A program made the translations under genes and the position numbers. A model generated the notes under the pieces. The model ran no database searches, had not been told where the DNA came from, and saw only the letters and a program-made list of their open reading frames with translations. Shown here piece by piece: positions 1-6,873 of a stretch of 10,413 nucleotides of DNA; the first letter of the stretch is position 1, and the number at the start of each line of letters is the position of its first letter. Source of the DNA: Thermoanaerobaculia bacterium (GTDB taxonomy: Bacteria; Bacteroidota; Bacteroidia; Chitinophagales; Saprospiraceae); NCBI GenBank assembly GCA_023151335.1, contig JAKLJF010000123.1:1-10413 (forward strand). The letters are read 5' to 3'.

Positions 1-2
1 AT

Positions 3-275
3 TACCCTCAATTGGTCAAATTTCAGGCTGTTCAGGAACGATGCAATATCCTGGACAACTATAACGAGGGCGACCGCGTCAAGGTATCATTCGATCTGCG
101 CGGACGCGAGTGGAACGGCAAGTACCTGACTAATCTCAATGCCTGGCGTATCGAGCCTGCAGAAGGCGCCTCAAACGTCAATGCCCCGGCTGCGGACGAA
201 CGTTTCCCCGCCGATCCATTCCCGGATTATACCAACACACCGCCCCCGGCCAATATGGATGACTTGCCGTTTTAG
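3..275 (+). CDS. DUF3127 family protein, 5'-truncated, with SSB-like C-terminal tip
   Basis: The reading frame is open from the first complete codon (YPQLVKFQAV...), so the true start lies upstream of the window; the TTG at 12 is internal. The visible part, with a GD-VKVSFDLRGREWNGKYLTN core followed by AWRIE, matches the C-terminal half of DUF3127 as I remember the family: small Bacteroidota proteins that probably have an OB-like beta-barrel and no assigned reaction. After AWRIEP comes a Pro/Ala/Asp-rich linker of about 35 residues that looks disordered, and the protein ends in MDDLPF. That layout of OB-like core, flexible linker and acidic tip ending in Pro-Phe is the layout of single-stranded-DNA-binding protein SSB, so a role at replication or repair sites is possible but inferred. 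The stop is 3 nt before the next start, suggesting an operon. I am sure of the gene and fairly sure of the family; the function is open. Confidence 0.88.
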   Translation, partial: YPQLVKFQAVQERCNILDNYNEGDRVKVSFDLRGREWNGKYLTNLNAWRIEPAEGASNVNAPAADERFPADPFPDYTNTPPPANMDDLPF

Positions 276-278
276 CAA

Positions 279-881
279 ATGATGAAAAAATTCTGGCTGC
301 CGGTATTAATCGCTTCCTGTTGTTACATCCGGCCGGAAGCGCAAACCTTATCGGGGGTTAGCACCCGGTGGAGCGATTCCTTCGTGGAGTGGGAATTGTT
401 CGCCACGCTGGCCGATTCGCTTCGGGCAGAAGACGAGGATTCGGAATCGCCCGATGAAGAATTGTATGGGGAGATGAAATTGCGCTGGCTGGATTTGCGC
501 GACGACTGGTCGGAATGGGATTATAACCTCGGCGACGAACGCGGCACCATTAAAATGAAATGGAAAGACGATCCTTCTCAATGGGAACTGCGCGGCTTCG
601 ACGGCGCCGTGATCACCATGCGGGCTGCCTGGAGCAACGACTTCACCGAATGGCGGGTAACCGATAATTCCATTTCGCTCACCCTCCGCAGCCGTTGGAC
701 CAACCAGCTCGACGAATGGCAGGTGGAAGACCCCAATCGCGGTACGTTTTATATTTATACCGTGTACCGGGGCGATCCCCGCGACTGGTCTGTCGAAGAC
801 AACCTGGATGCCTCCGTTTCGCAACCGATGAAACTGGCCCTGATTTTCCTGGCCGTTTTCCATTCTACTCCCCGGATGTAA
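279..881 (+). CDS. Exported W-x6-W repeat protein of unknown family
   Basis: I do not recognise this 200-aa protein. It begins with a short export signal (KK, then FWLPVLIAS). IASC at residues 11-14 fits a lipobox with Cys14 as the lipid anchor, but cleavage near the AQT at 21-23 by signal peptidase I is also possible. The mature part contains six degenerate repeats, each with two aromatic residues exactly seven apart: W31/W38, W70/W77, W95/W102, W118/W125, W140/W147 and Y163/W170. The second aromatic is usually preceded by E or D and followed by a short hydrophobic stretch, for example EWRVTD and EWQVED. An acidic insert (about residues 45-62) separates repeats 1 and 2. The C-terminus is hydrophobic (about 184-195). 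The repeats probably form beta-strands or hairpins, which is inference. ATG at 279 or 282 can serve as start; no Shine-Dalgarno is visible, and translation may be coupled to the DUF3127 gene 3 nt upstream. Confidence 0.82.
   Translation: MMKKFWLPVLIASCCYIRPEAQTLSGVSTRWSDSFVEWELFATLADSLRAEDEDSESPDEELYGEMKLRWLDLRDDWSEWDYNLGDERGTIKMKWKDDPSQWELRGFDGAVITMRAAWSNDFTEWRVTDNSISLTLRSRWTNQLDEWQVEDPNRGTFYIYTVYRGDPRDWSVEDNLDASVSQPMKLALIFLAVFHSTPRM
369..788 (+). repeat. Six degenerate W-x6-W protein repeats
   Basis: The span runs from the codon of W31 to that of W170 in the small exported protein. First aromatics lie at residues 31, 70, 95, 118, 140 and 163, giving intervals of 39, 25, 23, 22 and 23 residues. 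Inside every unit the second Trp follows exactly seven residues later, and position 163 has Tyr in place of Trp. The repeats are visible only at protein level, which suggests an old duplication kept by selection on structure. Confidence 0.8.
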
Positions 882-1042
882 TATTTTGAACCCCGCCCAT
901 AGCTTACTGCATTACTGCCTGCTGCGCCTGTTTTGGCATTTAAAGAAATTTTAACCCTTATGCCGGCCAACAAAATCGGGCTTTTAAGCGTCTTTTAACG
1001 AACAATAGCCAGTAATTACAGGTTGGCCTAAAACAACATAAC

Positions 1043-3784
1043 ATGAGAAAACCGGTACTCGCTGCCCTGGTATGGTTGACCGGCGCCGCTGCACTTATCG
1101 CCCAGCCCACTAACGACAATTGTACCAATCCGATCCCTATCACGGATGTCACCGCTTATTGCAGCGCGGCGGGCGCTTTCACCAGCGTGGGCGCCACACC
1201 CTCCGGATATGGCCCTGCCAATTGTTTCGGTACCGCCGGCAACGACGTGTGGTTTTCTTTTGTGCCACAGTTTACCGACGTGACGGTTATTGTGCGCGGG
1301 GCAACACCACAGGCGCCCGGAGGTACCCTGACCAAACCCCAGGTCGCCATTTATTACGGAACCTGTGGCGGTACGCTCAATGAAGTGCAATGCCAAAGCG
1401 CCACGGGGAATAACAATATCGTGGAAGCCAGTGAAAGCGGCTTGCTGGTGGGTTCCACCTACCTGATCCGGGTGCAGGGGCTGAACAACGTAACCGGTAC
1501 TTTTCAGTTGTGCCTGAACAACTATAATCCCCCGGTTATTCCCACTTCCGATTGCCCGACTGCCTCCATTTTGTGCGATAAATCGCCTTTCGTGGTGCAG
1601 AGCGTTACCGGCGCCGGCAATAATATTTCGGAGTTGAACGACGCCACCTGTTTTTCCAACGGCGCCCCCGGCAACTTCGAATCCAACTCCACCTGGTTTG
1701 TGTGGATTTGTTCCAAATCGGGGCCCCTGACTTTTACTTTGACACCCCTGAACATCGCCGACGACCTCGATTTCGTTTTGTACCGCCTGCCCAATGGTCC
1801 GGGCAATTGCCAGGGTAAACAGGTAGTGCGATGTATGGCCAGCGGGGAGTTCAATTACCAGAGTCCTTGCATGGGCCCCACCGGTCTGCGGGCCGGCGAC
1901 CCCGATACCAGCGAGGATGCAGGCTGTTCCGATGCCGGCGATAACGCCTGGTTGTCGCCCTTCGACATGGTGGAAGGAGAAACCTACGCGTTGTGCGTCA
2001 ACAATTTTACCACCAGCGGCAACGGTTTTTCCATTGAATTTGGCGGTGCGGGCGAGTTTCTCGGCCCAACAGCCCAATTCACCACGGTGCCTGCTGCCGT
2101 TTGCCTGGGTACGCCGGTTTTGGTACAGGATGCCTCCACGTTTCCGCTCGGCAGCATCACAAACTGGAAATGGAGTTTCGGCGCCGATTCCGACCCCGGC
2201 GTGGCTACGGGAAAAGGGCCGCATACGGTTACGTTCAATACCCCCGGACAACACCCCGTGGTGCTCCAGGTGGAAACCGACCTGGGCTGCCGGGTAACCG
2301 CTATTCAGAACGTGTTGATTTACCCGGACGTGGAAGTCGATACCGTGATCTCTGCGCCGGAATGCAACGGCGGCGACAACGGCGTCATCACCATCAGCAA
2401 CATAAAAATGGGTACGCCGCCCTATCAATTCAGTTGGGAAGGGGGACCATTCGGGCCGAACAATTCCTTGTCTAATTTAACGGTCGGCACCTATAACCTC
2501 GTGATCCGGGACGCCAACAACTGCGAAACCGAACTGGATATCCTTGTAAAAGAACTCGAACTTACGGTAGCCCCGGCAGTGCAAAAACCGCTGTGTACAG
2601 GCGATGCCAACGGCATCATCACGTTGAACGTGACCAACGGTACCGGCCCATACCAGTTCGATTGGGGTAGCGGGTTCATCCCAAGCAACACACAAGGCGG
2701 TTTTTCCGCGGGTGTGTATACTATTTTGGGCCTCGATGCCGAATTGTGCAAAGGCACTTTCACTGTAACTGTTACCGATAACCCGCCTGTTACCCTGGCG
2801 ATGGACACTATCGACGTGTCCTGTTTTGGCGCCGACGACGGTATCGGCATAGCCATCCCCGGCGGCGGAGTCGGCAATTTTAACTACCTGTGGAGCGATA
2901 ACCAAACCAACGAAGAAGCCAGCGGACTGGCGCCGGGCCAGTACTCGGTGACGGTGAGCGACGGCAATGGCTGCACTATCGTCGGATCGGTTTTTATCAC
3001 CGAACCGCCCGACGTGGCTGTTTCCCTGCTGGATGTGATCAACCTGCTCTGCAACGGAATACCCACCGGCGAAGTAACTGTGGAGGGCTCCGGTGGCCGG
3101 CCACCTTACTCCTACAGCGCCGATGGGTTTACTTTCAGTACATCCGGCAATCTGACCGGCTTACCCGCCGGTGATTATTGGATCAAGGTAAAAGACGCCG
3201 GCGGCTGTCTCGATTCCGTGGCGGCGACCATTTCAGAACCGCCTCAGCTGGCCGTGTTCGCCGAACCGGCCGACACCACGCTCGACCTGGGTTATTCCGT
3301 ACAAATCCAGACTTTTACCTTGCCCGTTGGCCGGCCCGTGACGTACCAGTGGTCGCCGCCGTTGGGGTTGAGTTGTTCCGATTGTCCTGACCCATCCATC
3401 GTGGCGATCAACGACGGATTTTATACCATCCTGATCACGGACGAGGACGGGTGCACGGCTTCCGATTCGGTGCGAATTCTCGTCAAGCGGGACCGCCCGA
3501 TTTACGTGCCCAATGTATTTAAACCGGATGGCATCTTTCCCAACGATCATTTCACCTTGTTCGGCGGTCCGGCGGCTGTCAGCATTGAACTGCTCCGGAT
3601 CTACGACCGCTGGGGAAGCCTGGTTTTTGAAACGCAGGATATCCCGCTCGGCGAACCCAATTTCGGCTGGGACGGCAAGTACAAAGACAAACCCATGTCC
3701 GGTGTTTTCACTTTCTACGCCACGGTAAAATTTGTAGATCAGCAAACGGTGCAATACGAGGGAAGCGTGACGGTGGTGCGGTAA
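1043..3784 (+). CDS. Secreted multidomain adhesin-like protein with SprB repeats and T9SS type B sorting domain
   Basis: This 913-aa protein has a Sec signal peptide (1-20, cleavage probably LIA|QPT). Two Cys-rich N-terminal domains follow: about 22-160 (NDNC, DVWFSFVP, YYGTCGG, GTFQLCLNN) and 165-337 (STWFVWICS, DDLDFVLYRLP, GETYALCVNNF). Both are common at the start of Bacteroidota surface proteins and resemble PPC/CUB-like beta-sandwiches. A PKD domain spans about 342-430 (NWKWSFG, VVLQVETDLGC), four SprB-type repeats 431-733, and an Ig-like domain 734-816 (YQWSPP, LSC-DCP). Residues 820-913 (YVPNVFKPDG, IYDRWGSLVFE, GWDGKYKDKPMSGVF) form the type B (gliding-associated, CHU_C-like) sorting domain that sends cargo through T9SS. 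The usual PNGDGxND loop here reads KPDGIFPND. SprB itself, the Flavobacterium gliding adhesin, is far longer, so this is not SprB. ATG 1043 is the start that gives the signal peptide. A surface binding or adhesion role is inferred. Confidence 0.96.
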   Translation: MRKPVLAALVWLTGAAALIAQPTNDNCTNPIPITDVTAYCSAAGAFTSVGATPSGYGPANCFGTAGNDVWFSFVPQFTDVTVIVRGATPQAPGGTLTKPQVAIYYGTCGGTLNEVQCQSATGNNNIVEASESGLLVGSTYLIRVQGLNNVTGTFQLCLNNYNPPVIPTSDCPTASILCDKSPFVVQSVTGAGNNISELNDATCFSNGAPGNFESNSTWFVWICSKSGPLTFTLTPLNIADDLDFVLYRLPNGPGNCQGKQVVRCMASGEFNYQSPCMGPTGLRAGDPDTSEDAGCSDAGDNAWLSPFDMVEGETYALCVNNFTTSGNGFSIEFGGAGEFLGPTAQFTTVPAAVCLGTPVLVQDASTFPLGSITNWKWSFGADSDPGVATGKGPHTVTFNTPGQHPVVLQVETDLGCRVTAIQNVLIYPDVEVDTVISAPECNGGDNGVITISNIKMGTPPYQFSWEGGPFGPNNSLSNLTVGTYNLVIRDANNCETELDILVKELELTVAPAVQKPLCTGDANGIITLNVTNGTGPYQFDWGSGFIPSNTQGGFSAGVYTILGLDAELCKGTFTVTVTDNPPVTLAMDTIDVSCFGADDGIGIAIPGGGVGNFNYLWSDNQTNEEASGLAPGQYSVTVSDGNGCTIVGSVFITEPPDVAVSLLDVINLLCNGIPTGEVTVEGSGGRPPYSYSADGFTFSTSGNLTGLPAGDYWIKVKDAGGCLDSVAATISEPPQLAVFAEPADTTLDLGYSVQIQTFTLPVGRPVTYQWSPPLGLSCSDCPDPSIVAINDGFYTILITDEDGCTASDSVRILVKRDRPIYVPNVFKPDGIFPNDHFTLFGGPAAVSIELLRIYDRWGSLVFETQDIPLGEPNFGWDGKYKDKPMSGVFTFYATVKFVDQQTVQYEGSVTVVR
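2333..3241 (+). repeat. Four tandem SprB-type repeats (protein level)
   Basis: Units correspond to residues 431-504, 505-581, 582-655 and 656-733, 74 to 78 aa each. Each has a Cys near the start (PECNGGDNG, PLCTGDANG, VSCFGADDG, LLCNGIPTG), a GxxPY or similar turn before an aromatic strand (YQFSW, YQFDW, FNYLW, YSYSA), a G-x-Y motif (GTYNL, GVYTI, GQYSV, GDYWI), and a second Cys in a D-x-x-x-C or related context. This matches the SprB repeat family (Ig-like beta-sandwich) found in Bacteroidota surface adhesins. Confidence 0.85.
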
Positions 3785-3786
3785 AA

Positions 3787-6630
3787 CTATCTCCTGATCT
3801 GCACCCTGAAACCGCCGCCCCGGCCATTCCAGCCGGCTCCTCCCATTTTGTTTAGCGCATAGGTAAAGCGCAGGGTGGCATATCGGGCAAGCGAGGCAGT
3901 GCGCGCGTCTTCCACGTAATTCAGGTTTGCTGTACGGTTGATGCCCACATTGCGGTTCAGTAGGTCGCGTACGGCCAGGGTCAGCTCGCCGCGATTGCCT
4001 TTGAGGAAAAATTTGGAAACGCTGGCGTTCCAGATCGGAATGGCCTGGTCGTAGCCTTGCGACAAGCCGGTGTTGCGGACAACGTCGAGCGAGGTATTGA
4101 ACGCCCAGTTCCCGGGCAGATCCACATTGAGTTCACCGGTATAGGTTTGGCGCCAAAAGTTCTGGTTGAAAGCCTTGTCGATGGAGTACGCCGTTTGGTT
4201 CCAGCTGAGTTCGGCGCTGGCCATGAAACTGATCCATTCGGCCGGGGTAAAATCCCAGGACAGGGACTGGCCCAGTTCCAGCCGGGTGGTAAAGTTTTCG
4301 GTTTCGTTGATGAAATTTTGTCCGCGGTTCACGGAACCTTCGGTGCGCAGGTTAAAACGGCTTTTGATCTTCTTCCAGGGCAAACCAAAGGCGAGGTTGC
4401 CGAACAGGCGGTAGTCCGATGCTACGTTGACGGGCCGGAAGCGGCGTATGAATAGGGAATCGACCGATTGAGCGTTTACGATCCGGTCCTGCGTGTAGGT
4501 GAAAAACAACATGCTGAAAAAACTGCGCATCGTTTCTGGGTTGAACTGCACGAAGCTGGCGTTCAGGTTGTGCGCGTATTCGGGCCGGAGTTCGGGGTTG
4601 CCTTCTGTGATATTGAGCGGGTCGCTGATGTCGGGTACCGGCTGGAGTTGCTGCACCGTGGGGGCGTTGATATTGGTAGTGTAGCCGAGCCGCAGGTGTT
4701 TGGAGGTGGAGAAGTCGTAGTTAAAATCGAGGCGGGGTAAGAGGTGCCGGAAGGATTGGCGCACGGGCTGACCTTGGCCGCTGGTCACTTCGCCGTCGAG
4801 GGTAGCCGTTTGCAGATCGAAACCGGCACTGCCGTTCCAGGCTTTGCGGTTGATACGCAGGCCGGCGCCGGCGCGGTGATAGTCGAAGCGGTTGGTATAG
4901 GCGTTGGAAAGCAGGGGATTGAAATTGCGTTCGCCCGCCGACCGGTCATACACGTCTTTATCGGCGCGATTTTCGGACAGGCTGTACTGGTAGGAGAATT
5001 CGAGGTAGCGCCGTTTGCCCAATGGTTCGGTGTAGGTAGCCCGCGCGCCAAGGTTGAGCACGTCATTTTTGAATTCCTGGAATTGATCGAGGGTATCCCT
5101 GCGAATGGGTTGACTGGCGTCGCCAAAAAAACGGTTTTCCGAAAAACTGTTGCTTTCCGAATCGCTGTGGTTCAATCCGGCCGTGAGGTTGGTAGAAAAG
5201 TTGCGGCCTTTTTTGTTGAATTTATGCCGGTACAGCAAGCCTCCGTTCCAGTTGATGCCGGTTGCGTCGGACAGGTAGGAGCGGTTGCCTTCATTCTGCG
5301 GGTTGCCTTGGTTGTCGAGCGTTTGCGTGGCGGTAGCGGAATTGGTACCGGATTGGCTGTAAGTAAAAGCGGAAGTGACCTGAACGGAATTGAAAGAGTC
5401 AATTTTTTGGTCGAGGGTGAGGTTGAGACGATGGTTATCAGTACTGCTGTTTTGGGTTGAATTTTCGCTGGAAATAAAATTGCCGCCCGGTAAAAAAGAC
5501 TCCCGGTTGGAACTGCGCGCGTAGTCGCGGTCATTCTGGCTGTAGAAATAACTGGTATTCAGGTCGCCGGTGAATTTTTTGCCGTATTCCTGGTTAAAAT
5601 TCAGGCCGCCAGCCCAGGTTTTCAGGAAACCGTCGTTTTGTCCGCCAAAATCCAGCGGTACGTTGTTGTTGCCGTCCGAGCTGATCTGCAGCCGCATCAT
5701 GCCGCCACCGCCCATCATCTGGCGCATGGCGCCGGAAAAAGCCATGTAATCGTCGATGGAAAAACCGGCCTGGTTGACGTTGTTGGCCATGCCGAGCAGG
5801 GAGAGTTGTTGTTTGGGTTTGAAGCGGTTGAGGCTGGCGCGGCCTTCGTAACGGAGGTCATTGGGCGTTTCTTTCAGGTCGCTGCCCGCGCCCGCACTGA
5901 CTTGTCCGAACCAGCCGTTTTTCTTGTCTTCTTTCAGGTCCAGGTTGATGGTTTTTTCGCGCTGCCCGTCGTCGATGCCGCTGAAGGTGGCCTGTTCCGA
6001 TTTTTTATCAAACACCTGCACTTTATCCACGGCGTCGGCAGGCAGGTTTTGGGTAGCGATTTTGGGATCGTTGCCAAAAAACTTTTTGCCGTCCACCAAT
6101 ACATTCCTGACCTCTTCGCCCTGCGCTTTAATGGTGCCGTCGCGTTCAACTTCCACGCCGGGTAGTTTTTTAAGCAGGTCTTCCACCAGGGCGTTTTCTT
6201 TTACTTTAAAAGAACCGGCGTTGAATTCAATGGTATCGCTTTTGATGGTCACCGGATTGGCTTCGCCGGTGACCTGGACTTCGTTGAGCAGGGTGTTTTT
6301 AACTTCCATGCGCAGGATGCCGAGTGAAATTTCAACGCCGCCCTGCCCGCCGGATGGGGGAACCTGTATCCGTTGCTGAAGATTTTTATAGCCGAAATAA
6401 GTTGCCCGAAGCAGGTATTCACCGCTGTTCAGGTTTTTGAACTCGAACCCCCCGCCTGTTTGGGAGCGGGTAAAAAACAGCAGCGAACTGTCCTGGGGAT
6501 GGAGCAGCATGACCGTAGCCATTTCCAGGGGCGCATGTGCGCTATCCTGCAATATGCCGCGCAGGGTATATTTTTGGGAAAAAAGCAGGCTGGGGAGTAA
6601 AAGAAGGGAGAATAAAAGTTTTGTTTTCAT
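3787..6630 (-). CDS. TonB-dependent outer-membrane receptor (OMP_b-brl_3-like beta-barrel family)
   Basis: This 947-aa protein starts with a signal peptide (MKTKLLFSLLLLPSLLFS, cleavage near residue 18 or 19). Residues about 20-105 form a carboxypeptidase-regulatory-like beta domain (YTLRGILQD, GGFEFKNLNSGEYLLRATYFGY). A plug domain follows at about 117-235 (EVQVTG, DLLKKLPGVEVERDG, VRNVLVDGKKFFG, GIDDGQREKTINLDLKEDKKNG), and the rest, about 240-947, is a beta-barrel rich in alternating aromatic strands. This fits the large Bacteroidota group of TonB-dependent receptors with a Pfam OMP_b-brl_3-type barrel rather than SusC, and no SusD gene is adjacent. The substrate cannot be read from the sequence. 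Residues 301-313 form a Met/Gly-rich stretch (MRQMMGGGGMMR). ATG at 6630 is supported by the signal peptide; it has an AT-rich leader without Shine-Dalgarno. The stop lies 2 nt from that of the convergent T9SS cargo gene. A promoter element lies about 100 nt upstream. Confidence 0.95.
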   Translation of the reverse strand: MKTKLLFSLLLLPSLLFSQKYTLRGILQDSAHAPLEMATVMLLHPQDSSLLFFTRSQTGGGFEFKNLNSGEYLLRATYFGYKNLQQRIQVPPSGGQGGVEISLGILRMEVKNTLLNEVQVTGEANPVTIKSDTIEFNAGSFKVKENALVEDLLKKLPGVEVERDGTIKAQGEEVRNVLVDGKKFFGNDPKIATQNLPADAVDKVQVFDKKSEQATFSGIDDGQREKTINLDLKEDKKNGWFGQVSAGAGSDLKETPNDLRYEGRASLNRFKPKQQLSLLGMANNVNQAGFSIDDYMAFSGAMRQMMGGGGMMRLQISSDGNNNVPLDFGGQNDGFLKTWAGGLNFNQEYGKKFTGDLNTSYFYSQNDRDYARSSNRESFLPGGNFISSENSTQNSSTDNHRLNLTLDQKIDSFNSVQVTSAFTYSQSGTNSATATQTLDNQGNPQNEGNRSYLSDATGINWNGGLLYRHKFNKKGRNFSTNLTAGLNHSDSESNSFSENRFFGDASQPIRRDTLDQFQEFKNDVLNLGARATYTEPLGKRRYLEFSYQYSLSENRADKDVYDRSAGERNFNPLLSNAYTNRFDYHRAGAGLRINRKAWNGSAGFDLQTATLDGEVTSGQGQPVRQSFRHLLPRLDFNYDFSTSKHLRLGYTTNINAPTVQQLQPVPDISDPLNITEGNPELRPEYAHNLNASFVQFNPETMRSFFSMLFFTYTQDRIVNAQSVDSLFIRRFRPVNVASDYRLFGNLAFGLPWKKIKSRFNLRTEGSVNRGQNFINETENFTTRLELGQSLSWDFTPAEWISFMASAELSWNQTAYSIDKAFNQNFWRQTYTGELNVDLPGNWAFNTSLDVVRNTGLSQGYDQAIPIWNASVSKFFLKGNRGELTLAVRDLLNRNVGINRTANLNYVEDARTASLARYATLRFTYALNKMGGAGWNGRGGGFRVQIRR

Positions 6631-6639
6631 AGCTTAATA

Positions 6640-6665
6640 AAAAGTCATGATGAAAAGTCATAATG
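6640..6665. repeat. 13-nt tandem near-duplication in TonB-receptor leader
   Basis: AAAAGTCATGATG (6640-6652) is followed directly by AAAAGTCATAATG (6653-6665), with 12 of 13 positions identical. It lies 10 to 35 nt upstream of the receptor start codon, inside the leader predicted from the promoter element. It could be a binding site or simple slippage; the sequence does not decide. Confidence 0.75.
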
Positions 6666-6701
6666 TAAAATGCCAAGAGACAATGCACCGGAATTTACAT
6701 T
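6662..6701. repeat. 8-bp inverted repeat in predicted receptor 5' leader
   Basis: AATGTAAA (6662-6669) and TTTACATT (6694-6701) are perfect reverse complements separated by 24 nt. In the minus-strand transcript they could form a stem about 32 nt before the start codon. The stem is A/U-rich and so weak. Confidence 0.45.
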
Positions 6702-6727
6702 TTGGCTTTTATCTTTAATTGCGGTGG

Positions 6728-6735
6728 CAAAGGTA
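6728..6735 (-). promoter_or_regulatory. Bacteroidota-type -7 promoter element for the TonB receptor
   Basis: On the minus strand this reads TACCTTTG, an exact match to the TAnnTTTG -7 consensus used by the primary sigma factor of Bacteroidota, followed by CCACC. Transcription would begin near 6720, leaving a leader of about 90 nt before the ATG at 6630. The -33 side is poor: the best candidate is TTTA (6760-6763 on the plus strand), 24 nt away, instead of TTTG at about 19 nt. A weak -33 fits a promoter needing an activator. Confidence 0.5.
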
Positions 6736-6756
6736 TTGTCCCCTCTCCGGCAGGCA

Positions 6757-6793
6757 GGTTAAACGACCTTGAAGGAAGGTTAAAAAAGGTTAA
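6757..6793. promoter_or_regulatory. Three phased GGTTAA boxes, possible activator site
   Basis: GGTTAA occurs at 6757-6762, 6778-6783 and 6788-6793, spaced 21 and 10 bp, close to two turns and one turn of the helix, all in the same orientation. They lie just upstream of the predicted receptor promoter, where a transcription activator would bind. Single copies of the same 6-mer also occur inside coding DNA, so only the clustering and phasing carry weight. Confidence 0.35.
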
Positions 6794-6854
6794 TGACATT
6801 TAGACGTCATTTGAGCGCCCGGATTTGGAGCGGTTTTTGTTGCGGTTTTCCTTT

Positions 6855-6873
6855 AAGCCTCTATTTGAGGCTT
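6855..6873. repeat. 7-bp perfect hairpin
   Basis: AAGCCTC (6855-6861) and GAGGCTT (6867-6873) pair perfectly around a 5-nt TATTT loop. No T-run follows on either strand, so it does not look like an intrinsic terminator. It may be an operator or part of an untranslated RNA. Confidence 0.5.

Noticed and set aside
12..14. TTG as the start codon of the first gene
   Set aside because: The frame stays open upstream of it (YPQ) and those residues fit the DUF3127 family, so the gene begins before the window.
348..863. Minus-strand open frame of 171 codons opposite the W-x6-W protein
   Set aside because: The plus-strand frame has an export signal, regular repeats and operon-like spacing. The antisense frame shows no recognisable feature.
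882..1042. Promoter for the type B cargo gene
   Set aside because: The 161-nt gap has AT-rich stretches and a TTAACC, but no TAnnTTTG element; ATATTTTG at the end of the previous gene is only a near match.
1028..2428. Minus-strand open frame of 466 codons opposite the type B cargo gene
   Set aside because: It lies entirely opposite a gene with clear signal peptide, domains and sorting signal. Its translation is a His/Gly/Ala/Arg-rich composition with no domain or signal, as expected for the shadow of a GC-rich gene.
4744..5460. Plus-strand open frame of 238 codons opposite the TonB receptor
   Set aside because: The receptor frame is continuous and recognisable across this stretch; the opposite frame is a Val/Gly/Ala-rich shadow.
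6855..6873. Intrinsic terminator
   Set aside because: The hairpin is perfect but no T-run follows on either strand, and no gene ends nearby.
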